Shown here: positions 1 to 6,878 of the stretch, in pieces
Numbering within the stretch: the stretch's first letter is position 1
Layout: each line of letters begins with the position of its first letter
Assembly: GCA_017619975.1 (NCBI GenBank)
Contig: JAFZRH010000001.1
Coordinates: forward strand, 1-36,565
DNA from: Lachnospiraceae bacterium
Lineage (GTDB): Bacteria > Bacillota > Clostridia > Lachnospirales > Lachnospiraceae
Length of the DNA stretch: 36,565 bases
Direction of reading: 5' to 3'
Translations under genes and position numbers: made by a program
The notes under the pieces: generated by a model
Databases searched by the model: none
The model's input: the letters and a program-made list of their open reading frames with translations, nothing else
What the model was told of the DNA's origin: nothing

Positions 1-16
1 CAATGTTGTCGGGCAT
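1..16 (-). CDS. 5' end of a leftward gene, product unknown
   Basis: An ATG on the minus strand (bases 14-16) is preceded by a strong ribosome binding site, CCAGGAGGT, at 23-31 and by a promoter-like pair at 54-82. Only five codons (M-P-D-N-I) lie inside the window, so no function can be given. It is divergent from the TetR gene at 146 and shares its intergenic region, which makes it a likely target of that regulator. Confidence 0.6.
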
Positions 17-40
17 AGTCCTGACCTCCTGGAAAATTTT

Positions 41-144
41 GTGTGGTAACTCTATTTTACCAATCGGTCTGAACTATGTCTATTTCTTTTAGCCGCTCAG
101 CGGGCGGCAACTGAATTTGCGCAACTTATTGTACCTTACCACAC
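41..144. promoter_or_regulatory. putative TetR operator region with inverted half-sites
   Basis: GTGTGGTAA at 41-49 is the perfect inverse complement of TTACCACAC at 136-144. A tighter inverted repeat, GGTAA-N7-TTACC, covers 45-61 over the -10 box of the leftward promoter. The second half-site ends one base before the TetR ATG. Short inverted repeats of this kind between a TetR gene and a divergent gene are typical operators. Binding is inferred, not shown. Confidence 0.45.
54..82 (-). promoter_or_regulatory. sigma-A-type promoter for the leftward gene
   Basis: Read on the minus strand, TAGACA (77-82) and TAAAAT (54-59) are separated by exactly 17 bases, and a good ribosome binding site follows at 23-31. 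The -10 box lies inside the GGTAA-N7-TTACC inverted repeat at 45-61, so a bound regulator there would block transcription. Confidence 0.5.
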
Positions 145-145
145 T

Positions 146-664
146 ATGCCGAAAATCTTAGAAAATATAAGGGAAAAAGCCGTAGCCGAAGCCAGAGAAG
201 AACTGCTTGGGGAGGGATACCGCGCCATGACGATCCGCCGTGTCGCGGAGCAGCTGGGGATCGGCGTCGGAACACTTTACAATTATTTTCCTTCCAAGGA
301 ATATCTGGCGGCCGCCGTCATGCTGGAAGACTGGCAGGAGGAGATCCGGGTTTTTGAGCAGGGACCGCAGCCGAAAGGTCCGCAGGAAGTGCTCCGCCGG
401 CTTTTCGCCCTGGTGCAGAACTTTACCCGGCGCTATCAGAGGGCCTGGATCCAGTATGCGGAACGGGATAGATCCGACAGCATGCGGCAGCAGTATCATA
501 CAGTGCTGATCCGGCAGCTGAGCGGGTATATTGCAGCTTCGCTGCCGGAAAAAGCCGAGCCCTGGCTGGCTTCTTTTCTGGCGGAGCTGGTGCTTCGTTT
601 TGCTTCGGACGGCCGCAGCGGTTACGAAGCCATCGCAGCTGCGGCCGGGAAGCTGCTGGAATAG
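146..664 (+). CDS. TetR/AcrR-family transcriptional regulator
   Basis: This 172-residue protein has the N-terminal DNA-binding domain of the TetR family: helix-turn-helix at about residues 28-54, with the typical GVGTLYNYFPSKEYL recognition-helix ending. The C-terminal ligand and dimerisation part (about 60-172) shows nothing that identifies the ligand. Length is slightly short for the family (about 190). The ATG at 146 has no visible ribosome binding site and directly abuts an operator-like half-site. Later ATGs would cut the helix-turn-helix, so 146 is the best start, perhaps used on a nearly leaderless message. It probably represses the divergent gene at 16 and itself, and may control the flavin reductase gene 65 bases downstream. 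Confidence 0.85.
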   Translation: MPKILENIREKAVAEAREELLGEGYRAMTIRRVAEQLGIGVGTLYNYFPSKEYLAAAVMLEDWQEEIRVFEQGPQPKGPQEVLRRLFALVQNFTRRYQRAWIQYAERDRSDSMRQQYHTVLIRQLSGYIAASLPEKAEPWLASFLAELVLRFASDGRSGYEAIAAAAGKLLE

Positions 665-729
665 AAAAAAGGGTCAAACGGTACAAAATCGTCTCCTGGG
701 GGAGACGTGCAAGCAATAAAGGAGGAAAC

Positions 730-1668
730 ATGAGCAGTTTTAAAGATTTGCGGATCGTCGACAATTTCTATCAGACGTCCCTGTTTTTCCCTATGCCGAC
801 GGTGCTGGTGAGCACCATCGCGGCGGACGGCTCGACGAGTCTGGGGCCGTACAGCCTGGTGCAGCCGTATTACGTGGCCGGCAAGGAGTATTACGCGATG
901 CTCCTCAACTGCCGCAACTCGTCCAATACCGCGCAGCATATCCTGCGGACGGGCAAGTGCGCCATCAACTTCATTCCGGACGACCGGAAGTACTTCAAGT
1001 GGGCGGTCAAGCTGAGCTGGCCGGGCGATACGCCGGCGGAGAAGATGAAGGATTGTCAGTTCACGCTGGAAAAAGGCATCGCGGATGAGAGCGAAGGCCC
1101 GCGCCCGCTCGTGGTGCAGGAGGCCTTCCAGGTCATCGAATGCACCTGGATGCGGCAGCTGGACGGAGCGGACCGCGACGTTCCGGGTCAGCTGGACGGC
1201 TACGAGCCGCCGTATCACGACTTCAACGGCATCACGTCGAAGTTCGGCGCGACCTTTATCCTGCGTGTGGACAAGATCCTGATGAAGGAGAAATATTACA
1301 ACGCGATCGTGAACGGCGTGAAGGCAAAGGATTTCCCGAAGGTGCCGGTGGATTACGGCTACCGCGACTCCAAGAATTTCTGGTATACCCGCTTCCCGGG
1401 CTTCGGCAATTTCCTGGGCGCGATCCCGGAGCTGCTGCCGGTGCGCGCGACGACGGTGCAGAACGTCATGTACGCGGCGGACCGCATCGATCCGGAGATC
1501 AAATTCACGGAGGATGCCTGCGCGAAGCTCGTGAACGTGCCGCGCATCTTCCTGCCGACGGCCCTTAAGGGCTGCGTGGCCTGGGCGAAGGAGCACGGGG
1601 TGAAGCTGATCACGGCCGAGCACATGGATATCATCAACGACAAGCGGGCGAAAGAGAAGAATAAATAA
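730..1668 (+). CDS. flavin reductase-like (FMN-binding split-barrel) family protein
   Basis: The 312-residue product resembles the flavin reductase-like domain family (DIM6/NTAB type), which binds FMN and transfers reducing equivalents from NAD(P)H. The N-terminal 200 residues carry the fold: a start of the form PTVLVSTIAADGSTSLGPYS, then N-rich LLNCRNSSNTAQHI and the ILRTGKCAINF strand. The C-terminal 100 residues (after about 210) are an extension I cannot assign. The ATG at 730 follows a textbook AAAGGAGG site at 718-725. A 7-bp perfect hairpin (690-696 with 701-707) lies just upstream. The gene sits 65 bases after tetR and is followed by a repeat region and an NAD(P)-binding protein, so it probably belongs to a TetR-headed redox cluster. 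The substrate is unknown. Confidence 0.7.
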   Translation: MSSFKDLRIVDNFYQTSLFFPMPTVLVSTIAADGSTSLGPYSLVQPYYVAGKEYYAMLLNCRNSSNTAQHILRTGKCAINFIPDDRKYFKWAVKLSWPGDTPAEKMKDCQFTLEKGIADESEGPRPLVVQEAFQVIECTWMRQLDGADRDVPGQLDGYEPPYHDFNGITSKFGATFILRVDKILMKEKYYNAIVNGVKAKDFPKVPVDYGYRDSKNFWYTRFPGFGNFLGAIPELLPVRATTVQNVMYAADRIDPEIKFTEDACAKLVNVPRIFLPTALKGCVAWAKEHGVKLITAEHMDIINDKRAKEKNK

Positions 1669-1670
1669 GA

Positions 1671-1730
1671 CTTGCCTTCCCCCGGACGCGGGGGAAGGTG
1701 GCGCGGCGAAGCCGTGCCGGATGAGGGCGG
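1671..1730. repeat. interspersed GC-rich hairpin repeat
   Basis: CCTTCCCCC (1675-1683) pairs with GGGGGAAGG (1690-1698) and is followed by GGCGCGGCGAAGCCGTGCC and GGATGAGGG. From memory, this 'CTTCCCCC...GGGGGAAGG...GGATGAGGG' layout recurs between genes in gut Clostridia. Only one copy occurs in this window, so its repeat nature rests on recall. Confidence 0.5.
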
Positions 1731-1762
1731 CTCGCAGAATACTCCGCTCCGCAAAAATACTA

Positions 1763-1813
1763 TGTGTCATCCTGAGCGAGGCCTGCCGTAGGCAGGCGGA
1801 GTCGAAGGATCTT
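1763..1813. repeat. intergenic 'TGTGTCATCCTGAGCGA' repeat, copy 1
   Basis: The unit starts TGTGTCATCCTGAGCGAG, holds a small hairpin (GCCTGCC-GTA-GGCAGGC), and ends GGAGTCGAAGGATCTTA. The same ends enclose a different hairpin (GGGCC-GCAA-GGCCC) near 2804-2851. Conserved ends with exchanged central stems are visible directly from the two copies. Confidence 0.75.
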
Positions 1814-1852
1814 AACAACAAGAGATAACAATTAAAGAAAGGATACGATATT

Positions 1853-2707
1853 ATGAAAGTAGTACTCGCCGGTGCGTTCGGCAATCTGGGCGGAGAGATC
1901 CTCCGGGCCCTGTGTGACAAGAATTATGAAGTCGTGGCTGCGGACTTAAAGGAGCGCGAGATCGAAGGCTTAAAAGGCAGATATACCTTCGTTTCCATCG
2001 ACGCCACGAACCCTGAGACCCTGAAGGGGCTCTGCGACGGCGCGGAGGTCGTCATCACGACGATGGGCCTGACCGGCGCTTCCACCCGCTTCAACAACTA
2101 TGACATCGACTTAAAGGGCAATATGAACCTGTACGAAGAAGCGAAGGCCGCGGGCGTGAAGAAGTTCAACTACATCTCCGTCATTTCCTGCGACGAGCCC
2201 GGCGCCGAAAAGGTCCCGATGCTGCACGCAAAATATCTGGTGGAGCAGGAATTAAAGAAGCAGCCCATGGACTGGGTCATCTACCGTCCGACCGGCTATT
2301 TCTACGATATCTGCAAGGTCTTCAAGCCCTATGTGGACAAGGGCGAGATGCAGCTCTTAAAGGGCTACGGCAAGGTGAAGGCCAACGTCGTGGACTGCCC
2401 GGACTTCGCGGATTTCATCGTGGAGCACATGTTTGACACGAATGTCACCTACAACGTGGGCGGCAAGGAGACCTACACGTATGAAGAGATGGCCCAGATG
2501 TGCTTCGATGCGGCCGGCAAGCCCTTAAAGATCAAATGGGCGCCGATCTGGCTGTTTGGCATTCTGGCGAATCTGCCGAAGATCAAGAAGGCGGGCAAGC
2601 ACGATATCATCCTGTTCTCCCGCTGGACTTTGAGCCACGATCTGGTCGGCGACACGAAGGTCGGCGAGCACAGCTTCGCGGAGTACATCAAAGAGTATTT
2701 TAAATGA
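1853..2707 (+). CDS. NmrA-like / atypical SDR NAD(P)-binding protein
   Basis: This 284-residue Rossmann-fold protein starts with the dinucleotide-binding glycine motif AGAFGNLGGE (G7-x-x-G10-x-x-G13). It carries the atypical short-chain dehydrogenase signature of a lysine ahead of a helix and an RP motif (HAKYLVEQ, then WVIYRPTGYFYD at about 140-155). It lacks the classical YxxxK pair, which is usual for NmrA and NAD(P)H-flavin-reductase-like members. These act as redox sensors or as reductases of flavins, quinones or bilins. The ATG follows AAGAAAGGA at 1835-1843. It lies between the flavin reductase-like gene and the DUF1295 gene on the same strand, separated from both by repeats, so co-transcription is probable but not certain. 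Substrate unknown. Confidence 0.75.
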   Translation: MKVVLAGAFGNLGGEILRALCDKNYEVVAADLKEREIEGLKGRYTFVSIDATNPETLKGLCDGAEVVITTMGLTGASTRFNNYDIDLKGNMNLYEEAKAAGVKKFNYISVISCDEPGAEKVPMLHAKYLVEQELKKQPMDWVIYRPTGYFYDICKVFKPYVDKGEMQLLKGYGKVKANVVDCPDFADFIVEHMFDTNVTYNVGGKETYTYEEMAQMCFDAAGKPLKIKWAPIWLFGILANLPKIKKAGKHDIILFSRWTLSHDLVGDTKVGEHSFAEYIKEYFK

Positions 2708-2713
2708 TCCCGC

Positions 2714-2908
2714 GTGTCGTCCTGAGCAAGCGAAGCGGGTCCCGTGTCATCCTGAGCAAGCGAAGCGGGTCCCGTGTCATCCTGAGCGAGCGAAGAGGGT
2801 CCTGTGTCATCCTGAGCGAAGGGCCGCAAGGCCCGGAGTCGAAGGATCTTACAAAAAGACACCCCACTTCGCTCGGTATAACACCGAAAAAGCGCTCGGA
2901 ATGACACA
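2714..2908. repeat. 30-bp tandem repeat block bounded by inverted ends
   Basis: Units beginning GTGTC start at 2714, 2744, 2774 and 2804, an exact 30-base period (GTGTCATCCTGAGCAAGCGA plus AGCGGGTCCC, with a few substitutions). The fourth unit continues into a full copy of the 1763-1813 repeat. The block closes at 2893-2908 with CGCTCGGAATGACACA, an imperfect inverse complement (14 of 16) of the repeat start. It lies between the NmrA-like and DUF1295 genes and starts just after the stop codon. Confidence 0.85.
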
Positions 2909-2957
2909 AAAGGTTTAAGTGGTGCAGCGCCTCTGCACAAGAAAGGAGTTTTGCAAC

Positions 2958-3752
2958 ATGGTATTTCCTCCCCTTACCTGGGTCTTATTGGTAGTTGCCG
3001 CCGTGCTCTGCGCCGTCGGCTTCTACAAATTCGTGTATTTCATGTCGGTCGGCTACGGCCTGGCCGTCGCCGGCATCGGCGTGACGACGCTGATCATCGC
3101 GCTGGTTCGGGCCGACGCGAGCCCCGCGATGATCGTGCTCTGCCTGCTGATGCTCATCTACGGCTTCCGCCTGGGCGGTTTTCTGCTGATCCGGGAGCTG
3201 AAAAGCGCGGCTTACCGCAAGACCTTAAACGCGCAGACCGAAAAGCCCGTTCCGATCTTCGTGAAGGTCTTCATGTGGATCTTCATGGCGGTTCTGTACG
3301 TGGTGCAGACCTCGCCGGTCTGGTATCGCGAGCTGACGGCGCCCGATGAGCCCACCGGCATCGCCTGGGTCGGCGCGGCGATCATGGCCTGCGGCATCTG
3401 CCTGGAAGCGCTCGCGGACAAGCAGAAGAGCGCGGCCAAGAAGATCGATCCGAACAAACCTGCCATGACCGGCCTGTTCAAGTTCTGCCGCTGCCCGAAC
3501 TATTTCGGCGAGATCCTTTTCTGGACCGGCGTGTTTGTCAGCGCGCTCAATATCCTGCGCGGCTGGCAGTGGCTGATCGCGGTCTTCGGATATCTGGCCA
3601 TCTTCATGATCATGGTGAGCGGCGCGCAGCGCCTGGAGAAGCGCCAGAACAAGAACTACGGCGATCTGCCCGAGTACCGCGCCTATGTGGAAAAGACGCC
3701 GATCCTGATTCCCTTCCTGCCGATCTATCATCTGGTGAAGGAAGAAAAGTAA
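2958..3752 (+). CDS. DUF1295 / steroid 5-alpha-reductase-like integral membrane protein
   Basis: A 264-residue polytopic membrane protein. The C-terminal half carries the DUF1295 hallmark: a cytosolic loop with LFKFCRCPNYFGEILFWTG (about residues 170-190), two further membrane helices, and a basic tail containing PEYRAYVEKTP. The fold is shared with steroid 5-alpha-reductases and isoprenylcysteine methyltransferases, which act on lipid substrates using NADPH or SAM. I chose the ATG at 2958 because GAAAGGAG lies at 2941-2948; an upstream in-frame GTG at 2919 has no such site and runs into the repeat. Position next to a flavin reductase and an NAD(P)-binding protein fits a reductive role on a hydrophobic substrate, but this is inference. 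Confidence 0.75.
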   Translation: MVFPPLTWVLLVVAAVLCAVGFYKFVYFMSVGYGLAVAGIGVTTLIIALVRADASPAMIVLCLLMLIYGFRLGGFLLIRELKSAAYRKTLNAQTEKPVPIFVKVFMWIFMAVLYVVQTSPVWYRELTAPDEPTGIAWVGAAIMACGICLEALADKQKSAAKKIDPNKPAMTGLFKFCRCPNYFGEILFWTGVFVSALNILRGWQWLIAVFGYLAIFMIMVSGAQRLEKRQNKNYGDLPEYRAYVEKTPILIPFLPIYHLVKEEK

Positions 3753-3782
3753 TAAATCCGGCTCTCCTCCGGAAGCGGGGGT

Positions 3783-3830
3783 GAAAAACGTCGAAACGCC
3801 GCCAGCGGCGGAGGAAGTGAGACGTTTTTC
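3783..3830 (+). terminator. hairpin terminator-like structure
   Basis: GAAAAACGTC (3783-3792) pairs perfectly with GACGTTTTTC (3821-3830), with an inner CCGCC-AGC-GGCGG stem and a T run on the right arm. It lies 30 bases after the DUF1295 stop codon. The rest of 3831-3956 holds a TTGACA (3831-3836) without a convincing -10 and a GCGGG...CCCGC stem; I see no gene there. Confidence 0.55.
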
Positions 3831-3971
3831 TTGACACCGTTCGAAAAAGCGACCGTCAGGAATGCTATTTCGCTGACCGTGGAGGGAGAGTGTTATCAAA
3901 GCTGGCGGGTGGGCGTCCGGCTGCCGCCCGCATAAGCGCTCCGGGCGCGTACGAATGAAAGGAAACGAGTT

Positions 3972-4607
3972 ATGTCAGTCCCGATGGCACTGGTGGATCT
4001 TCTCCCCGTGATTTTCTTTGGTATTTCCGCTGTGATCCTGCAGCGGGGCCTCTATGACAAGATGAGTAAGGGTGCTTTTGCGTTGCTGGCTGCGGGCACC
4101 ATCATGAGCTTTATGGCCGGCTTCATGAAAGCAATCTGGAAGCTGCTTTACGCAGCAGACGTGTGTGATTTTGAACGCCTGAACCAGTGCTTCTTTCCCA
4201 TGCAGTCGGTAGGACTTTTGCTGGCCGGTCTCTCGGTTGCCGCGCTGCTTCTCTTTAAGCAGAAGAAGACGGAAAATGAAACAGTACTTGAGGTCAGCGG
4301 ACTGCCGCTTCTGCTGCTGGCAGCCTCTCCCGCGGTCTATTCCGGCACCATGATCTTTGTGGCGATGCTGGTACTGGGTGCCCTGGGCTATTGCGGCGGT
4401 CTCGGGATCTACGCGGCCAGGCAGGGGAAAAAGAAAACGGCGATCCTGTTCTGGATCGCGTTCGCTTCGCTGGTCATCATGGGCTATCTCTCGTCCCGCG
4501 ATTTCACGCAGGCCTACATGAACTGGATCGCGGAGGGTGTCAATGTCGCCGGACAGCTGGTGCTGCTGATTGCGGCGGTGAGCCTCGTGAAGAAACAGAA
4601 AGGATAA
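3972..4607 (+). CDS. multi-pass membrane protein, unknown function
   Basis: A 211-residue protein with about seven hydrophobic segments (roughly 5-24, 35-59, 75-95, 107-122, 124-147, 155-173 and 187-206) and short charged loops ending in a KKQKG tail. I recognise no family or catalytic motif. The ATG follows GAAAGGAAA at 3958-3966. The stop codon is three bases from the ATG of the next gene, so the two are almost certainly co-translated. A second membrane protein of similar size and topology lies on the other side of that gene at 5348. The arrangement suggests a small membrane complex around the soluble 217-residue protein. Confidence 0.75.
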   Translation: MSVPMALVDLLPVIFFGISAVILQRGLYDKMSKGAFALLAAGTIMSFMAGFMKAIWKLLYAADVCDFERLNQCFFPMQSVGLLLAGLSVAALLLFKQKKTENETVLEVSGLPLLLLAASPAVYSGTMIFVAMLVLGALGYCGGLGIYAARQGKKKTAILFWIAFASLVIMGYLSSRDFTQAYMNWIAEGVNVAGQLVLLIAAVSLVKKQKG

Positions 4608-4610
4608 GCC

Positions 4611-5264
4611 ATGCAGGAGATCATTTTATCCGGAATGAACCGGCTGTACGGTTTAAAACCCATCGTCGGCAATCCGTATGCGAAGATCGATAAAAGCGGC
4701 ATGCATTTCACCATCACGACCTACGAAGTGAAGGGCTTCGGGTATCTCTCCGTGATCGACATGAAGGCGATGCTCGGATTGATGAAGATGGAGAGTGTGA
4801 TTCTCAACGCCGAAATGAAGGATCTGCCGCTCTTCAGCGCGGATTCTATCCGCGCGGCCGGCAAAAATACGCTGCTGGTGGAATTTTATGACACCATGCT
4901 TGAGCCGCTGGCGGACGAACCCGCGGCCGTTTACCGCCGTGTAAAAGAAAAGTATAAAGACCTTCCGCCGTACGCGAGCGGCCCGCACTGGTACGATTCG
5001 ATCCGCTATGACTTTACTTTCGGCGCGTCCGACAGGAGCTTAAAGGAAAAGGCGGATAAGATCACGGCGGATTATTTCGACGCGTATCTGGAGAACATCG
5101 CGGTGGCGCCCGGCGCGGATCCAATCCTGAAGAAAGAGCGCACGAGAGGCTACGTAAACGGTTTGTTCAAAAACGGCGGCCCGGCCGTGGATCAGTTCAA
5201 GAAGCTGATCGGCGAAGAAGCCGCGCGCGAAGTCTTCGAAAAGTACGTGTTCTGCTGCCGCTAA
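4611..5264 (+). CDS. soluble 217-aa protein, possible remote ferredoxin-dependent bilin reductase relative
   Basis: No membrane helix or signal peptide is visible. By eye the order of motifs matches ferredoxin-dependent bilin reductases (PcyA/PebS family, about 240 residues): a central DLPLFSADSI (71-80), where PcyA has a GLPLFGCDIV stretch with its catalytic Asp; a DLPPY turn (117-121); and a C-terminal run KKLIGEEAAREVFEKYVF (197-214), like the family's fG-ew-a-ryms-vLF ending. Asp78 would be the catalytic acid; a histidine at the PcyA His88 position is not obvious. This comparison was made from memory without alignment software, so treat it as a hypothesis. The gene sits between two multi-pass membrane proteins. 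If the relation fails, it is a conserved hypothetical of unknown role. Confidence 0.45.
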   Translation: MQEIILSGMNRLYGLKPIVGNPYAKIDKSGMHFTITTYEVKGFGYLSVIDMKAMLGLMKMESVILNAEMKDLPLFSADSIRAAGKNTLLVEFYDTMLEPLADEPAAVYRRVKEKYKDLPPYASGPHWYDSIRYDFTFGASDRSLKEKADKITADYFDAYLENIAVAPGADPILKKERTRGYVNGLFKNGGPAVDQFKKLIGEEAAREVFEKYVFCCR

Positions 5265-5270
5265 GGGGCA

Positions 5271-5319
5271 GAGTGCCAAAGGGGAGTGCCAAAAGGAACC
5301 GTCCCCTTTGGCACTCCCC
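5271..5319. repeat. REP-like palindrome with GGGGACGGTTC core, copy 1
   Basis: A 15-base arm at 5271-5285 (GAGTGCCAAAGGGGA) pairs perfectly with 5302-5316. A second, nested 13-base pairing joins GGGGAGTGCCAAA (5281-5293) with TTTGGCACTCCCC (5307-5319). The left arm is thus duplicated, allowing two alternative folds. The core reads GGAACCGTCCCC (GGGGACGGTTCC on the other strand), shared with 30177-30206. The element fills the gap between the 217-residue protein and the following membrane protein. Confidence 0.8.
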
Positions 5320-5347
5320 GGATGAGGTTATTGAAAGGATTTGAAAC

Positions 5348-6013
5348 ATGCGAAACTTCTTGCTTCAAAACGGCCCGATCCTCGCGGCGCTGCTGGCGGC
5401 AGCGGAGCTGATTCTCGGCGTGCTGCTGGTGCGTCTGTACACAAAAAAGAAAAAACCGATCCTGCTGCTGATGGCGATCGTCGCGCTTGCGCTCTGCTAC
5501 GATGCGACCGTCCTCGCGCTCGGCAGCGTGCTGCCGGAAGGCGTCCTGAAACCGCTGAGCCTGCTGCGCTTTATCTTCCACGGCGCCTGCATCCCGCTGC
5601 TGCTGCCGATCTGCGGCTATGCGCTGGGGCTAAAGAAGAAAGCCATGACCGTCCTCTGGGCCCTGACGGCTGCGATTCTGGTCACCGGCGCGGTCTGCGG
5701 CGCTCTGACAAAGCTGGAGCCTTCGCAGGCGGCGGGGATCACGCGCTATCTTTCCGGAGAGGCGACGCCGGCCTTCGCGGAAAAATTCCTGCAGATCCTG
5801 TCTTACGGGACCGTGGTGCCGCTGATCGTTGCCGGCCTCATCGTCTGGATCAAAAAGAAAAAGCCGCAGCTGTTCCTGGCGGGTTTCCTGATGTTTGCTT
5901 TTTCAGCCCTGGGACCGGCCACGGGCAACTTTGACCTGATCTTCCTGATCGGGATGTTCGGGGAAGTCTTCATGGTCCTGTTCTTTCTGCTGTACGGGAG
6001 AAGTGAAAAATGA
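5348..6013 (+). CDS. second multi-pass membrane protein, unknown function
   Basis: A 221-residue, highly hydrophobic protein with about seven membrane segments (roughly 10-30, 38-60, 71-91, 95-115, 148-166, 172-190 and 194-215) separated by lysine-rich loops (YTKKKKP, GLKKKA, IKKKKP). A histidine in RFIFHGACIP (third segment) is the only notable polar residue in the membrane. I recognise no family. The ATG follows GAAAGGA at 5333-5339. Its last four bases overlap the start of the alpha/beta hydrolase gene, showing translational coupling. Size and topology resemble the protein at 3972, though I see no clear sequence similarity between them. Confidence 0.75.
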   Translation: MRNFLLQNGPILAALLAAAELILGVLLVRLYTKKKKPILLLMAIVALALCYDATVLALGSVLPEGVLKPLSLLRFIFHGACIPLLLPICGYALGLKKKAMTVLWALTAAILVTGAVCGALTKLEPSQAAGITRYLSGEATPAFAEKFLQILSYGTVVPLIVAGLIVWIKKKKPQLFLAGFLMFAFSALGPATGNFDLIFLIGMFGEVFMVLFFLLYGRSEK

Positions 6014-6777
6014 GCGGGGATCGGCAGGAGCGCCGCCGGTATTCCTTCCCGAGAGGGGAAGGCTGGGGCCGCGGGCTGGGAATCGTACTTTTTGTCCTGT
6101 TCGTGCTTGGCGCTGCGGTCTTTTTTTACGCGCAGGATTATTACCGGGCGGACGCTTCCGTGACAGCGCTGCTGGAAAACGCTCTCCCGGGCGTGAACAT
6201 TGAGCAAAGCGCGGACCGGATCGTTTTTCGGCCGGACAGCGTGAAGGCGGGCCTGATCTTTTATCCAGGCGGGAAAGTCGAATATACGGCTTACGCGCCG
6301 CTGATGGCGGGCCTTTCGCAGGAGGGATTCCTCTGCATCCTTCTGAAGATGCCGCTGAATTTAGCGGTTCTGAACATGAACGCGGCGGCCGGTATTCCCG
6401 CAGAGTATCCGGATATCGGCGTCTGGTTTCTGGCCGGTCATTCACTCGGCGGGGCCATGGCAGCCTCGTATGCGGCAAAGCATGCGGAAGACTTTGACGC
6501 GCTGATCCTGTTGGCGGCGTATTCGACGGCGGATCTTACGGACAGCGGCTTGAAAGTCTTAAGCCTGTATGGCTCCGAAGATAAGGTGCTGAACCGCGAA
6601 AAGCTTGAAAAATACCGCGGGAACCTGCCTGCGGAAGCAGAAGAGATCATAATCGAAGGCGGCTGCCATGCGTTCTTCGGCGCCTACGGCGCGCAGAAAG
6701 GCGACGGAGATCCGAGAATCACACGGGAAGAGCAGATCCGTCAAACGGTTCAGGCCGTTTCGTCCCTGCTGCCCTGA
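6010..6777 (+). CDS. membrane-anchored alpha/beta hydrolase
   Basis: A 255-residue protein with an N-terminal membrane anchor (about 22-38, LGIVLFVLFVLGAAVFFYA) that places the catalytic domain outside the cytoplasm. The alpha/beta-hydrolase triad is visible: nucleophile elbow GHSLGGAM (Ser near residue 145), acid in LYGSEDKVLN, and His in GGCHAFFGAYG. The oxyanion strand LIFYPGGKVEY follows the anchor. The family includes lipases, esterases and dienelactone-hydrolase-like enzymes; the substrate cannot be read from the sequence. The start overlaps the upstream stop (ATGA), so it is co-translated with the membrane protein. A rho-independent terminator at 6789 closes the unit. Confidence 0.85.
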   Translation: MSGDRQERRRYSFPRGEGWGRGLGIVLFVLFVLGAAVFFYAQDYYRADASVTALLENALPGVNIEQSADRIVFRPDSVKAGLIFYPGGKVEYTAYAPLMAGLSQEGFLCILLKMPLNLAVLNMNAAAGIPAEYPDIGVWFLAGHSLGGAMAASYAAKHAEDFDALILLAAYSTADLTDSGLKVLSLYGSEDKVLNREKLEKYRGNLPAEAEEIIIEGGCHAFFGAYGAQKGDGDPRITREEQIRQTVQAVSSLLP

Positions 6778-6788
6778 CCGTTTCGATG

Positions 6789-6820
6789 CCCCCGCGACGG
6801 CGGGGGTCTTTTTTATTTTT
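6789..6820 (+). terminator. rho-independent terminator
   Basis: CCCCCGC (6789-6795) pairs with GCGGGGG (6800-6806) around a GACG loop and is followed by TCTTTTTTATTTTT. It lies just after the alpha/beta hydrolase stop and ends the rightward run. A TATACT at 6831-6836 may be the -10 box for the ATPase gene, but no good -35 is seen. Confidence 0.85.
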
Positions 6821-6878
6821 GGAAATATGATATACTGATCCCGTAGAAAAAAGAAGGGAAAGGAATCCGTTTTCAGAT

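Noticed and set aside
622-1920. 432-codon open frame on the minus strand
   Set aside because: It covers the flavin reductase-like gene antisense, is Arg/His-rich and low in familiar motifs, and has no ribosome binding site; GC-rich DNA gives such shadows.
2714-2908. CRISPR array
   Set aside because: The 30-base units are directly adjacent without unique spacers and no cas gene is near; it is a tandem repeat.
3831-3860. Promoter at the TTGACA after the DUF1295 terminator
   Set aside because: No -10-like box occurs 16-18 bases downstream.
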